Source: Geobacillus thermodenitrificans subsp. thermodenitrificans DSM 465
Lineage (GTDB): Bacteria > Bacillota > Bacilli > Bacillales > Anoxybacillaceae
Direction of reading: 5' to 3'
NCBI RefSeq assembly: GCF_000496575.1
Contig: NZ_AYKT01000023.1
Span: 1-32,456 of the forward strand
DNA length: 32,456 nucleotides
Below are positions 1-9,523 of this stretch, in pieces. The translations under genes and the position numbers were made by a program. The notes below the pieces were generated by a model. It saw only the letters and a list, made by a program, of their open reading frames with translations, searched no databases and had not been told where the DNA came from. Numbering within the stretch: position 1 is the stretch's first letter; every line of letters starts with the position of its first letter.

Positions 1-31
1 GCGCCCCTGCAAGAGTAGGTCGCTGCTAGGC
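1..31 (+). rRNA. rrf: 5S ribosomal RNA, 3' end only
   Basis: The first 31 bases read as the 3' end of a Bacillus-type 5S rRNA: the AAGAGTAGGTCGCTGCTAGG segment is the conserved loop and closing helix strand. The 5' part lies before the window. In B. subtilis the rrnA operon sits just upstream of csfB, and the same order is seen here. The exact 3' end (about base 31) is inferred by family comparison. Confidence 0.85.
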
Positions 32-37
32 TACGAG

Positions 38-80
38 AAAGCAGCTAATCATGTTTCATGCACGATTAGCTGCTTTTATT
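38..80 (+). terminator. rRNA operon terminator
   Basis: A 13-bp perfect stem (38-50 with 64-76) closes a 13-base loop and is followed by a T-rich run. It directly follows the 5S end and is the expected intrinsic terminator of the rRNA operon. Confidence 0.85.
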
Positions 81-147
81 TTTTGCCATTTTTTCAAGTT
101 TCTGCTTGGCAAGTGCCCTGAGACACGTTCAATCTTTCCATCTACTA

Positions 148-177
148 GTATAGAATGTTATCAATACGGGAAACATA
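148..177 (+). promoter_or_regulatory. Candidate sigma-F promoter of csfB
   Basis: GTATA at 148-152, a 15-base spacer, then GGGAAACATA at 168-177. This fits the sigma-F consensus (GYWTA, about 16, GGNRANAHTR) at nine of ten -10 positions. csfB is known to be sigma-F controlled in B. subtilis. The start site would fall near 184, leaving a very short leader that begins at the Shine-Dalgarno sequence, which is the main doubt. Confidence 0.5.
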
Positions 178-197
178 GAGGATGGGAGGTGGAGAAC

Positions 198-404
198 GTG
201 AGGGTATCGGTGATCGACAAAAATAAACGCGAAAAAGTGTGCATTGTTTGTGAACAAGAAAAAGCGGAAGGTATTTTTCTTTTTGGCCATTTTCTTTGCG
301 TAGATTGCCATCAGGCGATCGTACAAACGAATACAGATGATCCGAATTATGCATTTTATGTGCAGCAGTTACGGAAAATGATGACATCCAAAATTTATTC
401 GTAA
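198..404 (+). CDS. csfB: Anti-sigma-G factor Gin (CsfB)
   Basis: Small zinc protein of 68 residues that in B. subtilis binds and inhibits sigma-G in the forespore, and also affects sigma-E, so that late forespore genes are not switched on early. Two CxxC pairs (C15/C18 and C34/C37) form the expected zinc site, and the C-terminal half (DDPNYAFYV, ending KIYS) is the family signature. I chose the GTG at 198 because GGGAGGTGG lies at the right distance upstream and the length matches the 64-residue B. subtilis protein; the reading frame is open further upstream from 51 but without a ribosome site. It lies between the rRNA operon and yaaO, and xpaC and yaaN, which follow csfB in B. subtilis, are missing. 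A sigma-F-like promoter lies just upstream. Confidence 0.9.
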   Translation: MRVSVIDKNKREKVCIVCEQEKAEGIFLFGHFLCVDCHQAIVQTNTDDPNYAFYVQQLRKMMTSKIYS

Positions 405-430
405 AGGCCTGGATCAGGCCTGTTTTTATT
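405..430 (+). terminator. Terminator after csfB
   Basis: Stem AGGCCTG (405-411) with CAGGCCT (415-421), a three-base loop and a T run. It starts right after the csfB stop codon and separates csfB from the next gene. The remaining 431-606 shows no convincing promoter, only a short direct repeat (TGCCTTGT). Confidence 0.8.
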
Positions 431-606
431 TGGCCTGCCTTGTGCCGAAACGGTCGTAGGTGCCTTGTACGCGTTTCTTTTCGAGACGGTTCGTGTTAAT
501 ATTATTTTGTTGTTTCCCGTTACATATCTAATGGTTTCCCGTTTTTATTCAGATATCTGTCGTGTTTCTTATGTATGCAAAAGAGCAACAAGGAAAGAGG
601 ATTACA

Positions 607-2043
607 ATGAATCAAGCGAAAACCCCGTTATATGACGCGTTAACGCGCCATTGGGCACGCCGTCCAGTTTCGTTCCATGTGCCGGGCCATAAATATGGGG
701 CCATATTTCCGAAACGGGCGGAGGATGTATTTTCGTCATTATTGGCGTTGGATGTGACGGAGATTTCGGGACTTGACGATTTGCACCATCCGGAATCAGT
801 CATTGCTGAGGCACAAGCATTGGCAGCTGAACTTTATGGTGCTGAGGAAACGTTTTTCCTTGTAAACGGATCGACGTCCGGAAATTTGGCAATGATTGCT
901 GCCGTATGTGATGAAAAGAAGCGAAAAGTCATTGTACAGCGAAACTGCCATAAATCTGTGATGCATGCACTGCAGTTAATGGGAGCAACCCCTGTTCTTC
1001 TTTCCCCTGAGTTTGACAGTGATATGCGTGTTGCTTCGCACGTTTGCATGGAGACTGTCAAAGAGGCGCTTGCCCTTCATCGAGACGCTGCCGCCCTCGT
1101 ATTGACGAATCCGAATTATTATGGCATGTCAATTGATTTAACGGAAATCGTCCGTCTAGCTCACGACCATGGGATCCCCGTGTTAGTCGATGAAGCGCAT
1201 GGTGCCCATTTTGTTGTTGGTCCTCCGTTTCCGAAGTCAGCGCTTGCCTGCGGTGCCGATATGGTCGTGCAGTCGGCTCATAAAACGCTGCCAGCAATGA
1301 CGATGGGGGCATTTTTACATGTGAACAGTGGGCGTATCGATGTAGAGCGGTTGAAATATTTTTTGCAGCTGTTTCAATCGAGCAGCCCGTCGTACCCGAT
1401 TATGGCGTCGCTTGATTTAGCTCGCAGCTATGTTGCTAAGCTTATGGAAGATGGTGTGGAGGCGATTGTGGAGAAAATTGAAGAGTTCAAGACGGCGTTG
1501 AATGATATTGCTGGGGTGACGGTTGTTTCTTCCCGACATCCTGATGTGCAAATCGATCCGCTAAAAGTGACGGTGCAAACGCGCAGTTCGCTGACAGGGT
1601 ATGAACTACAGCATCGGCTTGAACGCGAAGGGGTGTTTGCGGAACTGGCCGATCCGTTGAACGTTCTACTCGTTTGTCCACTTGCTGCGAACGGACAGCT
1701 TATAGAGACAGTGGACAAAATGAAACGGGCGTGGTGCGGGTTGCCGACTGGTCAGGTACCGCTGTTTGGCTCTTTCCCGTTGTTACGCTCGCCGTTGTCA
1801 GTATTAGTTCCGTATGATGAGCTGCGTGATGTACGGAAAAAAGTGGTCGCTTTAGAGGAGGCAGAAGGGTATGTGGCGGCGGAAACGGTTATTCCATATC
1901 CACCTGGGGTGCCGCTTATGTGGATTGGGGAACGGATCGACCGCAGCCATATTGAACAAATTCGCCAATTCCTCCACCATCAGGCGCATATCCAAGGCGG
2001 AAGCCGGCTCAGGGATGGGTTGCTTGTCGTATACGAACTTTGA
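607..2043 (+). CDS. yaaO: Orn/Lys/Arg decarboxylase family PLP enzyme (YaaO-like)
   Basis: 478-residue fold-type I PLP enzyme of the ornithine/lysine/arginine decarboxylase family, close in length to B. subtilis YaaO (about 480). The PLP lysine is K226 in SAHKT, and D195 and H198 in VDEAHGAHF are the expected cofactor-contacting residues. The N-terminal HVPGHKYG is also a family signature. The substrate cannot be told from sequence; the paralogue SpeA makes agmatine from arginine for polyamine synthesis. The start is the ATG at 607, preceded by AGGAAAGAGG; an in-frame start at 562 has no ribosome site. tmk follows after 23 bases, as in B. subtilis, so co-transcription is likely. Confidence 0.88.
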   Translation: MNQAKTPLYDALTRHWARRPVSFHVPGHKYGAIFPKRAEDVFSSLLALDVTEISGLDDLHHPESVIAEAQALAAELYGAEETFFLVNGSTSGNLAMIAAVCDEKKRKVIVQRNCHKSVMHALQLMGATPVLLSPEFDSDMRVASHVCMETVKEALALHRDAAALVLTNPNYYGMSIDLTEIVRLAHDHGIPVLVDEAHGAHFVVGPPFPKSALACGADMVVQSAHKTLPAMTMGAFLHVNSGRIDVERLKYFLQLFQSSSPSYPIMASLDLARSYVAKLMEDGVEAIVEKIEEFKTALNDIAGVTVVSSRHPDVQIDPLKVTVQTRSSLTGYELQHRLEREGVFAELADPLNVLLVCPLAANGQLIETVDKMKRAWCGLPTGQVPLFGSFPLLRSPLSVLVPYDELRDVRKKVVALEEAEGYVAAETVIPYPPGVPLMWIGERIDRSHIEQIRQFLHHQAHIQGGSRLRDGLLVVYEL

Positions 2044-2066
2044 TGATGGAAAGGATGCTACGGGCA

Positions 2067-2744
2067 ATGAACGGGTATTTTTTTTCGTTTGAAGGGCCGG
2101 AAGGGGCCGGAAAAACAACGATGATTGGCAAGCTTGAGTCATTTTTGCGCGAGCGAGGCTTTGACGTAATGGTAACGAGGGAGCCTGGTGGAGTGCGCAT
2201 CGCCGAGGCGATTCGCGCACTCATTTTAAATCGCGAGTATACGGAAATGGATGGACGAACGGAAGCACTTTTGTATGCAGCGGCGAGGCGACAGCATTTG
2301 CTTGAGAAAATTGTTCCGGCGCTTGAGGCTGGTCGCGTTGTGCTGTGTGACCGATTTGTTGACAGCTCACTCGCCTACCAAGGATTTGCTCGCGGGCTTG
2401 GTGTTGAAGAGGTATGGAAAATTAACGAGTTTGCCATTGACGGATATATGCCGTCGTTGACGGTTTATTTTGATATTGATCCGCAAATCGGGCTCGAACG
2501 GATTCGGCAAAACCGGGAACGGGAAGTGAACCGGCTTGATCTTGAAACATTGTCTTTCCATGATAAGGTAAGGGAAGGATATCGGAAGTTGGCGAAGCGG
2601 TTTGCTGAACGGATCGTTGTTATTGATGCAAGCCGACCACTCGATGATGTGTTTTCCGAGACGGTGGCGACGGTGCTCTCCCGCCTTGAAGGATCAAAGC
2701 GTCATTTCCATGAATCCAATCGTGATGATTCATGCTGGACATGA
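2067..2744 (+). CDS. tmk: Thymidylate kinase
   Basis: Phosphorylates dTMP to dTDP for DNA synthesis. The P-loop GPEGAGKTT (residues 10-18, K16), the TREPGG motif and the DRF motif (D95, R96) followed by SSLAYQG are all present. The protein is 225 residues, about 13 longer than I recall for B. subtilis, and ends in a polar, histidine- and aspartate-rich tail that does not look like the family core. The ATG at 2067 is chosen because [13 protein letters not shown] aligns with the B. subtilis N-terminus; GGAAAGGA lies 11 bases upstream. In B. subtilis darA and yaaR sit between tmk and holB; here only 37 bases separate them, and an 8-bp inverted repeat (2709-2716 with 2727-2734) lies inside the tail. 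Confidence 0.95.
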   Translation: MNGYFFSFEGPEGAGKTTMIGKLESFLRERGFDVMVTREPGGVRIAEAIRALILNREYTEMDGRTEALLYAAARRQHLLEKIVPALEAGRVVLCDRFVDSSLAYQGFARGLGVEEVWKINEFAIDGYMPSLTVYFDIDPQIGLERIRQNREREVNRLDLETLSFHDKVREGYRKLAKRFAERIVVIDASRPLDDVFSETVATVLSRLEGSKRHFHESNRDDSCWT

Positions 2745-2781
2745 TAGAATAGAAAATAAGAAATGAGAAAGAGTGATGGCG

Positions 2782-3768
2782 ATGCAATGGGAACAGCTAG
2801 CAAAACGCCAGCCAGTAGTGGCGAAAATGCTGCAAAGCGGCCTTGAAAAAGGGCGGATTTCCCATGCGTACTTGTTTGAGGGACAGCGGGGGACGGGAAA
2901 AAAGGCAGCCAGTTTGTTGTTGGCAAAAAGCTTATTTTGTCTATCCCCGTCAGGAATTGCCCCGTGCTTGGAATGCCGCAACTGCCGACGCATTGAATCC
3001 GGTAACCATCCGGACGTTCGGGTAATCAGCCCGGATGGCGGATCGATTAAGAAAGAACAAATCGAATGGTTGCAACAGGAGTTCACGAAAACGGCAGTGG
3101 AGTCCGACAAAAAAATGTATATTGTCGAACACGCCGATCAAATGACGACAAGCGCTGCTAACAGCCTTCTAAAATTTTTAGAGGAACCGCATCCGGGAAC
3201 GGTGGCGGTGTTGTTGACCGAGCAATACCATCGATTGTTAGAAACGGTCATTTCCCGCTGTCAAGTACTTTCCTTCCGGCCGCTGCCGCCGGCAGAACTC
3301 GCCGATCAGCTCGTTAAAGAGCGTGTGCCGCTGACGTTGGCGTTGCTCGCCGCTCACTTAACAAATAGCTACGACGAGGCGTTGGCGCTCAGCCAAGATC
3401 GTTGGTTTGCCGAGGCACGAACATTAGTGCTACAATTATATGAGATGCTTGGCAAGCCAGAGTTGCAGCTTCTGTTTTTTATCCACGACCGTTTACTTTC
3501 GCATTTTCCGGAAAAGCATCAGCTCAACCTCGGGCTTGATTTGCTTTTATATATATACCGCGATTTGTTGCACATTCAAGCTGGACGGAAGGATAGCGCA
3601 TTATACCGGGATGAGCTTGACCGCCTGCAGCGTTGGGCGCTTTCTTGCCCGCAGCGACGGGTTTTAGATGGCATGGAGGCGATTTTACAGGCAAAAGCAC
3701 GTTTAAATATGACGAATATGAGCACGGCGCTGCTGATGGAGCAGTTGGCTCTTCAATTAAAGCGGTAA
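2782..3768 (+). CDS. holB: DNA polymerase III subunit delta prime
   Basis: Clamp-loader subunit that helps load the beta sliding clamp. 328 residues, matching the family. A Walker A-like GQRGTGKK lies at 34-41, the zinc-module cysteines at C53, C62, C65 and C68, and the SRC motif (residues 158-160) that reaches into the neighbouring clamp-loader subunit. The start could be GTG 2773, ATG 2776 or ATG 2782. I chose 2782 because the AGAAAG element upstream gives the best spacing; the B. subtilis protein begins MAISW, which would instead favour 2776. ricT follows after 14 bases. Confidence 0.93.
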   Translation: MQWEQLAKRQPVVAKMLQSGLEKGRISHAYLFEGQRGTGKKAASLLLAKSLFCLSPSGIAPCLECRNCRRIESGNHPDVRVISPDGGSIKKEQIEWLQQEFTKTAVESDKKMYIVEHADQMTTSAANSLLKFLEEPHPGTVAVLLTEQYHRLLETVISRCQVLSFRPLPPAELADQLVKERVPLTLALLAAHLTNSYDEALALSQDRWFAEARTLVLQLYEMLGKPELQLLFFIHDRLLSHFPEKHQLNLGLDLLLYIYRDLLHIQAGRKDSALYRDELDRLQRWALSCPQRRVLDGMEAILQAKARLNMTNMSTALLMEQLALQLKR

Positions 3769-3782
3769 AGGAGGGAGAACCG

Positions 3783-4610
3783 TTGTATACTGTAGTCGGC
3801 GTCCGCTTTAAAAAGGCGGGAAAAATTTATTATTTTGACCCAGGCGATTTTGTCATTCCTGCCGGTGAGTTTGTCATTGTCGAGACGGCGCGTGGCATTG
3901 AATACGGAAAAGTAGTCATCGCCAATAAACAAGTTGATGAAAACGATATCGTGCTGCCGCTCAAAAAAGTAATCCGAGTGGCGAACGAAAAAGATAAATG
4001 GGTCGTTGAAGAAAATAAAAAAGCGGCGCGCGAGGCGTATGACATTTGCTTGCGTAAGGTGGAAGAGCACGGACTCGAGATGAAGCTCGTTGATGTAGAA
4101 TATACGTTTGACCGCAATAAAGTGATCTTTTACTTTACCGCCGACGGGCGTGTCGATTTCCGTGAGCTCGTCAAGGACTTGGCATCGATTTTCCGCACAC
4201 GTATCGAGCTGCGGCAAATCGGGGTGCGCGATGAAGCGAAAATGCTCGGCGGTATCGGCCCGTGCGGTCGGATGCTTTGCTGCTCGACGTTTCTTGGCGA
4301 TTTTGAACCAGTGTCGATCAAAATGGCGAAAGATCAGAATTTATCGCTGAATCCGACGAAAATTTCCGGGTTGTGTGGACGGTTGATGTGCTGCTTGAAA
4401 TATGAGAGTGAAGAGTATGAAACGGCGAAAGAGCAGCTCCCCGATTTAGGAGAGTATGTTGAGACACCTTATGGCTTTGGTAAAGTCGTCGGTTTGAACA
4501 TTTTAGAGCGGGTGTTGCAAATCGAATTGCCAGAGCACGGCCGGGTCGTTGAATATACGCTTGATGAGTTGATGAAGGACGGAACGTTATCGATTCGTGT
4601 CGCAGATTAA
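3783..4610 (+). CDS. ricT: Stage 0 sporulation / RNA-processing regulator RicT (YaaT)
   Basis: Member of the RicA-RicF-RicT (YmcA-YlbF-YaaT) complex, which carries Fe-S clusters, assists RNase Y in mRNA maturation and promotes sporulation, competence and biofilm formation. 275 residues, the same as B. subtilis, and near-identical over long stretches. Cysteines in GPCGRMLCC (C161, C166, C167) and GLCGRLMCC (C198, C203, C204) are the likely cluster ligands. The start is a TTG at 3783, seven bases after AAAGGAGGG and giving [13 protein letters not shown], which lines up with the B. subtilis start. The frame is open far upstream, so an automatic call may begin too early, inside holB. Confidence 0.94.
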   Translation: MYTVVGVRFKKAGKIYYFDPGDFVIPAGEFVIVETARGIEYGKVVIANKQVDENDIVLPLKKVIRVANEKDKWVVEENKKAAREAYDICLRKVEEHGLEMKLVDVEYTFDRNKVIFYFTADGRVDFRELVKDLASIFRTRIELRQIGVRDEAKMLGGIGPCGRMLCCSTFLGDFEPVSIKMAKDQNLSLNPTKISGLCGRLMCCLKYESEEYETAKEQLPDLGEYVETPYGFGKVVGLNILERVLQIELPEHGRVVEYTLDELMKDGTLSIRVAD

Positions 4611-4626
4611 TTTGGGGTGGGGCCAT

Positions 4627-4989
4627 GTGGAAAAGGTAGATAAAAAAGAAGTATTTCAATCAGTGGCAAACATGGAAGAGCATCTGAGCCATTTTTACCG
4701 CGAGCTTGTGCAGCTGAAACAGCGTGTATCCGAGCTGCTAGAGGAAAACCACCAGCTGCAAATCGAAAACGCTCATCTGCGCCGGCGGCTTGAGCAGCTG
4801 GCGGAAGCGTGGGAAGAAGAAAAACGAAAAGAGACGAAGCATGGCAAAAAGCCGGTCGACATCGGCGAAGGATATGACAATTTAGCTCGCCTTTATCAAG
4901 AAGGGTTTCATATTTGCCACGTCCACTACGGAAGTGTACGCACGGAAGGCGATTGTTTGTTTTGCTTATCGTTCTTAAACAAAAAATAA
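4627..4989 (+). CDS. yabA: Replication initiation control protein YabA
   Basis: Negative regulator of replication initiation that binds DnaA and the DnaN clamp. 120 residues. The N-terminal half (about 15-70) is a leucine-rich coiled coil used for tetramer formation; the C-terminal zinc domain has H95, C97, C110 and C113 in FHICHVHYG and DCLFCLSF. The start is a GTG at 4627, after TGGGGTGGGG, giving [10 protein letters not shown]; an upstream in-frame start at 4597 overlaps ricT and is less likely. It lies 16 bases after ricT, and a terminator follows it. Confidence 0.93.
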   Translation: MEKVDKKEVFQSVANMEEHLSHFYRELVQLKQRVSELLEENHQLQIENAHLRRRLEQLAEAWEEEKRKETKHGKKPVDIGEGYDNLARLYQEGFHICHVHYGSVRTEGDCLFCLSFLNKK

Positions 4990-5001
4990 AGATAGTGCAA
5001 C

Positions 5002-5030
5002 CCTTTCCGCTCCGGAAAGGTTATTTTTTT
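5002..5030 (+). terminator. Terminator between yabA and trmN6
   Basis: Stem CCTTTCCG (5002-5009) with CGGAAAGG (5013-5020), loop CTC, then a T-rich tail. It follows the yabA stop by 12 bases and ends just before the trmN6 ribosome site, so it probably ends or attenuates transcription from the holB-ricT-yabA group. Confidence 0.8.
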
Positions 5031-5049
5031 CAATGGAGGATCGTGTGTG

Positions 5050-5799
5050 ATGGTGGAATTGTACGGGGATGAACGGCTTGATTATTTGTTCAATGAGGAG
5101 CTCCGCATCATTCAGAGCCCATCTGTGTTTTCCTTTTCCCTTGATGCGGTGCTGCTCGCCCATTTTGCCTATTTGCCCATTCAAAAAGGGCAAATCGTCG
5201 ATTTATGCACGGGCAATGGGGTGATCCCATTGTTGCTGAGCCAACGGACAAAAGGAACGATTATCGGTATTGAAATTCAGGAACGACTTTGCGACATGGC
5301 GAGGCGAAGCATACAATATAACGGACTAGAAGAACAAATTGAGATTATACACGGCGATATTAAAGAGGCGCCGCAGCAAATCGGTTACAGCCGATACGAT
5401 GTCGTTACGTGCAATCCTCCGTATTTTCCAACTGCCGGCCAGGATGAGCTGAGCAAAAATGAGCACTTGGCCATCGCCCGCCACGAAATTTATTGTACAT
5501 TAGAAGATGCTGTTCGCGTCAGCAGCCAATTGTTGAAGCAAGGAGGAAAGGCGGCGTTCGTTCACCGGCCGGGGCGGCTGCTTGATATTGTAATGCTTAT
5601 GCGCCAATACCGGCTTGAGCCGAAACGGCTCCGTTTTGTCTATCCAAAAGCAGGAAAAGAGGCAAATATGATTTTAATTGAAGGAATGAAAGATGCCAGT
5701 CCAGATTTAAAAGTGTTGCCTCCGCTTGTCGTTTATGATGAGAACAACGAATATACAGAAGAAATGAAGCGCATCTTATATGGGATTATTTCACCGTAA
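5050..5799 (+). CDS. trmN6: tRNA1(Val) adenine-37 N6-methyltransferase (TrmN6/YabB family)
   Basis: SAM-dependent methyltransferase of 249 residues. Motif I DLCTGNG (51-57) binds SAM and NPPYF (122-126) is the catalytic motif of N6-adenine methyltransferases; NPPY plus overall similarity to YabB supports tRNA A37 modification, though the exact tRNA is inferred from the family. GGAGGA lies just upstream. GTG 5047, ATG 5050 and GTG 5053 are all possible starts; ATG 5050 is preferred for spacing. The small GIY-YIG gene yazA, which in B. subtilis lies between this gene and rsmI, is absent, and rsmI starts 16 bases later. Confidence 0.88.
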   Translation: MVELYGDERLDYLFNEELRIIQSPSVFSFSLDAVLLAHFAYLPIQKGQIVDLCTGNGVIPLLLSQRTKGTIIGIEIQERLCDMARRSIQYNGLEEQIEIIHGDIKEAPQQIGYSRYDVVTCNPPYFPTAGQDELSKNEHLAIARHEIYCTLEDAVRVSSQLLKQGGKAAFVHRPGRLLDIVMLMRQYRLEPKRLRFVYPKAGKEANMILIEGMKDASPDLKVLPPLVVYDENNEYTEEMKRILYGIISP

Positions 5800-5815
5800 A
5801 AGGGGCGGAACACGA

Positions 5816-6721
5816 ATGCTTTGGCAACAAAAAAGCTTTGTCGAACAAATGGGGCAAGGAACGCTGTATATCGTGCCAACGCCGATTGGCAACTTGGAAG
5901 ATATGACGTTCCGTGCGGTACGAACATTGCGGGAAGCAGATGTGATCGCCGCGGAAGACACAAGGCAGACGAAAAAACTGTTGTCTCATTTCGACATTCA
6001 TACGCCGCTTGTTAGTTATCATGAACATAATAAATATGCCAGCGGTCGGCAGCTTGTCGAATGGCTGAAAGAAGGGAAAAACGTAGCGTTAGTGAGTGAC
6101 GCGGGTATGCCGGGCATTTCCGACCCTGGATATGAACTTATTGTCGCCGCGTTGGCGGAACGGTGCCGCGTCGTTCCCCTCCCTGGGGCGAACGCAGCGT
6201 TAACGGCGCTTGTCGCCTCTGGGCTACCGACCGGCCGCTTTTTGTTCGTCGGTTTTTTGGAACGAGCGAAAAAAGAGAAGCGGGAACAGTTGTTGTCGTT
6301 AAAAACAGCAGCAGAGACGTTGGTTTTTTATGAGGCTCCTCACCGCTTAAAAGAAACGTTGGCGGCTATGTACGATGTGTTCGGCGAGCGGCGTGTTGCT
6401 CTTTGTCGAGAATTGACCAAACGGTTTGAGGAATTCATCCGCGGCGATTTAAGCGAGGCCATCGCTTGGGCGGAGACAACTGACATTCGCGGTGAGTTTT
6501 GTATTGTTGTTGAAGGGGCACAGAACGGAAGTGAACCTGAGCGGGAGGAAGAAACGTGGTGGCAGTCGCTTTCACTGGTTGAACATGTCGATTATTATGT
6601 TGGTGAACATGGTCTTTCCGTAAAGGAAGCAGTGAAACAGGCAGCTGGTGATCGAAAAATGTCGAAACGCGACGTCTATCAACAGTACCATCGGCAGAAA
6701 GAGAAAAAAGAGTTTCTCTGA
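5816..6721 (+). CDS. rsmI: 16S rRNA (cytidine-1402-2'-O)-methyltransferase
   Basis: Methylates the ribose of C1402 in the decoding centre of 16S rRNA. 301 residues. The tetrapyrrole-methylase fold is shown by VPTPIGNLEDMT (20-31), AAEDTRQTK and PLPGANAALTALVASGLP. The ATG at 5816 follows AGGGGCGG at good spacing and gives MLWQQKSF, similar to the B. subtilis start. The last codons lie inside the terminator stem: the stop codon (6719-6721) is at its tip. ksgA further on acts on the same rRNA. Confidence 0.94.
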   Translation: MLWQQKSFVEQMGQGTLYIVPTPIGNLEDMTFRAVRTLREADVIAAEDTRQTKKLLSHFDIHTPLVSYHEHNKYASGRQLVEWLKEGKNVALVSDAGMPGISDPGYELIVAALAERCRVVPLPGANAALTALVASGLPTGRFLFVGFLERAKKEKREQLLSLKTAAETLVFYEAPHRLKETLAAMYDVFGERRVALCRELTKRFEEFIRGDLSEAIAWAETTDIRGEFCIVVEGAQNGSEPEREEETWWQSLSLVEHVDYYVGEHGLSVKEAVKQAAGDRKMSKRDVYQQYHRQKEKKEFL

Positions 6722-6745
6722 GAAACCAGAGAAACTCTTTTTTTA
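6705..6745. terminator. Bidirectional terminator between rsmI and abrB
   Basis: A perfect 16-bp stem (6705-6720 with 6727-6742) with a six-base loop, A-rich on the left and T-rich on the right, so it can stop transcripts from both converging genes. It overlaps the rsmI stop codon on one side and reaches the end of the abrB gene on the other. Confidence 0.9.
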
Positions 6746-7036
6746 TTCGCTGTCCGTTGAGTCTTGTAAGTGCTGACGGATCTCCTGAAGCAAAATTTCT
6801 GCTTCTTCGCGGCTTAAAATGATTTTACCGCCGGCTAATTTAAAGTTGTCGTCCGAAACTTCGCCTGTGACAACGCAGGTCATGTTCGGTTTATATTTTT
6901 TCAAAATGATGCGGTCGTCGTCGACATAAATCTCTAATGCATCTTTTTCATTAATATCTAACGTACGGCGCAACTCAATCGGGATGACGACGCGGCCCAG
7001 CTCATCGACTTTACGTACAATCCCTGTCGATTTCAT
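6743..7036 (-). CDS. abrB: Transition-state regulator AbrB
   Basis: Global DNA-binding regulator that represses stationary-phase and sporulation genes, including spoVG further along this window, during growth. 97 residues. The N-terminal swapped-hairpin DNA-binding domain (1-53) carries the family residues R23 and R24 in ELRRTL; C54 and the C-terminal multimerisation region (LSREEAEILLQEI) follow. It is the only protein gene on the - strand. The ribosome site GAGAGGAG precedes the ATG. Its control region at 7073-7134 holds a good sigma-A promoter followed by two Spo0A boxes, so phosphorylated Spo0A should repress it. Confidence 0.97.
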   Translation of the reverse strand: MKSTGIVRKVDELGRVVIPIELRRTLDINEKDALEIYVDDDRIILKKYKPNMTCVVTGEVSDDNFKLAGGKIILSREEAEILLQEIRQHLQDSTDSE

Positions 7037-7072
7037 CGTCTTTTCTCCTCTCCGAAATAATTTTTGCGTTTA

Positions 7073-7089
7073 TTCGTCAATATTCGACA
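7073..7089 (-). promoter_or_regulatory. Two tandem Spo0A boxes downstream of the abrB promoter
   Basis: On the - strand TGTCGAA (7089-7083) and TGACGAA (7079-7073) both fit the 0A-box core TGNCGAA and are exactly 10 bp apart. They lie about +10 to +27 from the predicted start, where Spo0A~P binds to repress abrB in B. subtilis. Confidence 0.75.
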
Positions 7090-7105
7090 AATTTCCTACA
7101 CCCTA

Positions 7106-7134
7106 ATCATATCAGTGTTTCCATTAAGCGTCAA
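7106..7134 (-). promoter_or_regulatory. Sigma-A promoter of abrB
   Basis: Read on the - strand, TTGACG (7134-7129), a 17-base spacer and TATGAT (7111-7106). The start would be near 7099. This is the only good promoter facing abrB. Confidence 0.8.
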
Positions 7135-7372
7135 TCCTTTAATATGTAAAATTTAAAAAAAATGTATGTTGTTATTTCAAAAAAAAACTTGCCAATGGAT
7201 AAAAGGAAAAATGAATGATTTGGGGCGTTGAAAATCTATCCTTGTATAATAAATTCGCGACTCATTTCAAAAATAAGGTCGTATTTTTGGCCATTTGGGT
7301 ATATTTTTTCCACTGAGGAGAAATAGATGTTTTTGTGGAATGAAAAAATTATGTAAAATAGAAGTAACACCG
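7135..7372. other. AT-rich intergenic region between abrB and metS
   Basis: The gene-free stretch 7037-7429 holds the abrB control sites (7073-7134) and, on the metS side, an AT-rich leader. The best + strand -10 is TATAAT at 7245-7250, but its only TTGAAA (7228-7233) is 11 bases away, too close for sigma-A. A weaker pair is TTGTGG (7333-7338) with TAAAAT (7354-7359), 15 bases apart. I see no gene here. Confidence 0.5.
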
Positions 7373-7398
7373 CTCCCGTCGCCAGATCGGGGGTTTTT
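7373..7398 (+). terminator. Orphan terminator in the metS leader
   Basis: Stem CTCCCG (7373-7378) with CGGGGG (7388-7393), one G-U pair, nine-base loop, followed by TTTTT. No + strand gene lies between it and the rsmI terminator, so it most likely acts as a leader attenuator for metS, which starts 32 bases later. Confidence 0.6.
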
Positions 7399-7426
7399 GT
7401 GCTTAACAGTTCGAGGGAGGGCCTAA

Positions 7427-9382
<1,956 letters not shown>

Positions 9383-9396
9383 CATAATCGCTTAAT

Positions 9397-9440
9397 CGGC
9401 GAGGGGGTGTCGACCTTGACACCTCCTTGTCGTTATTTTG
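9397..9440 (+). terminator. Terminator after metS
   Basis: A 15-bp stem (9397-9411 with 9418-9432, three or four G-U pairs) with a six-base loop and a T-rich tail, 14 bases after the metS stop. Confidence 0.85.
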
Positions 9441-9523
9441 TAATGTAAATGTTAATGAACTGTGATATACGTAATCAATTTCTATGCTACACTTATCAAC
9501 AAGGTGGAAAAGAGGGTAGTTGT

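Noticed and set aside
7228-7250. TTGAAA and TATAAT as a metS promoter
   Set aside because: The spacer is only 11 bases, too short for sigma-A. The TATAAT may be used with a poor -35, but this cannot be shown.
7361-7398. T-box riboswitch before metS
   Set aside because: ACACCGCTCCCGTC only loosely recalls the T-box end. The TGGN bulge that binds the tRNA end is not present and the leader looks too short for a full stem I.
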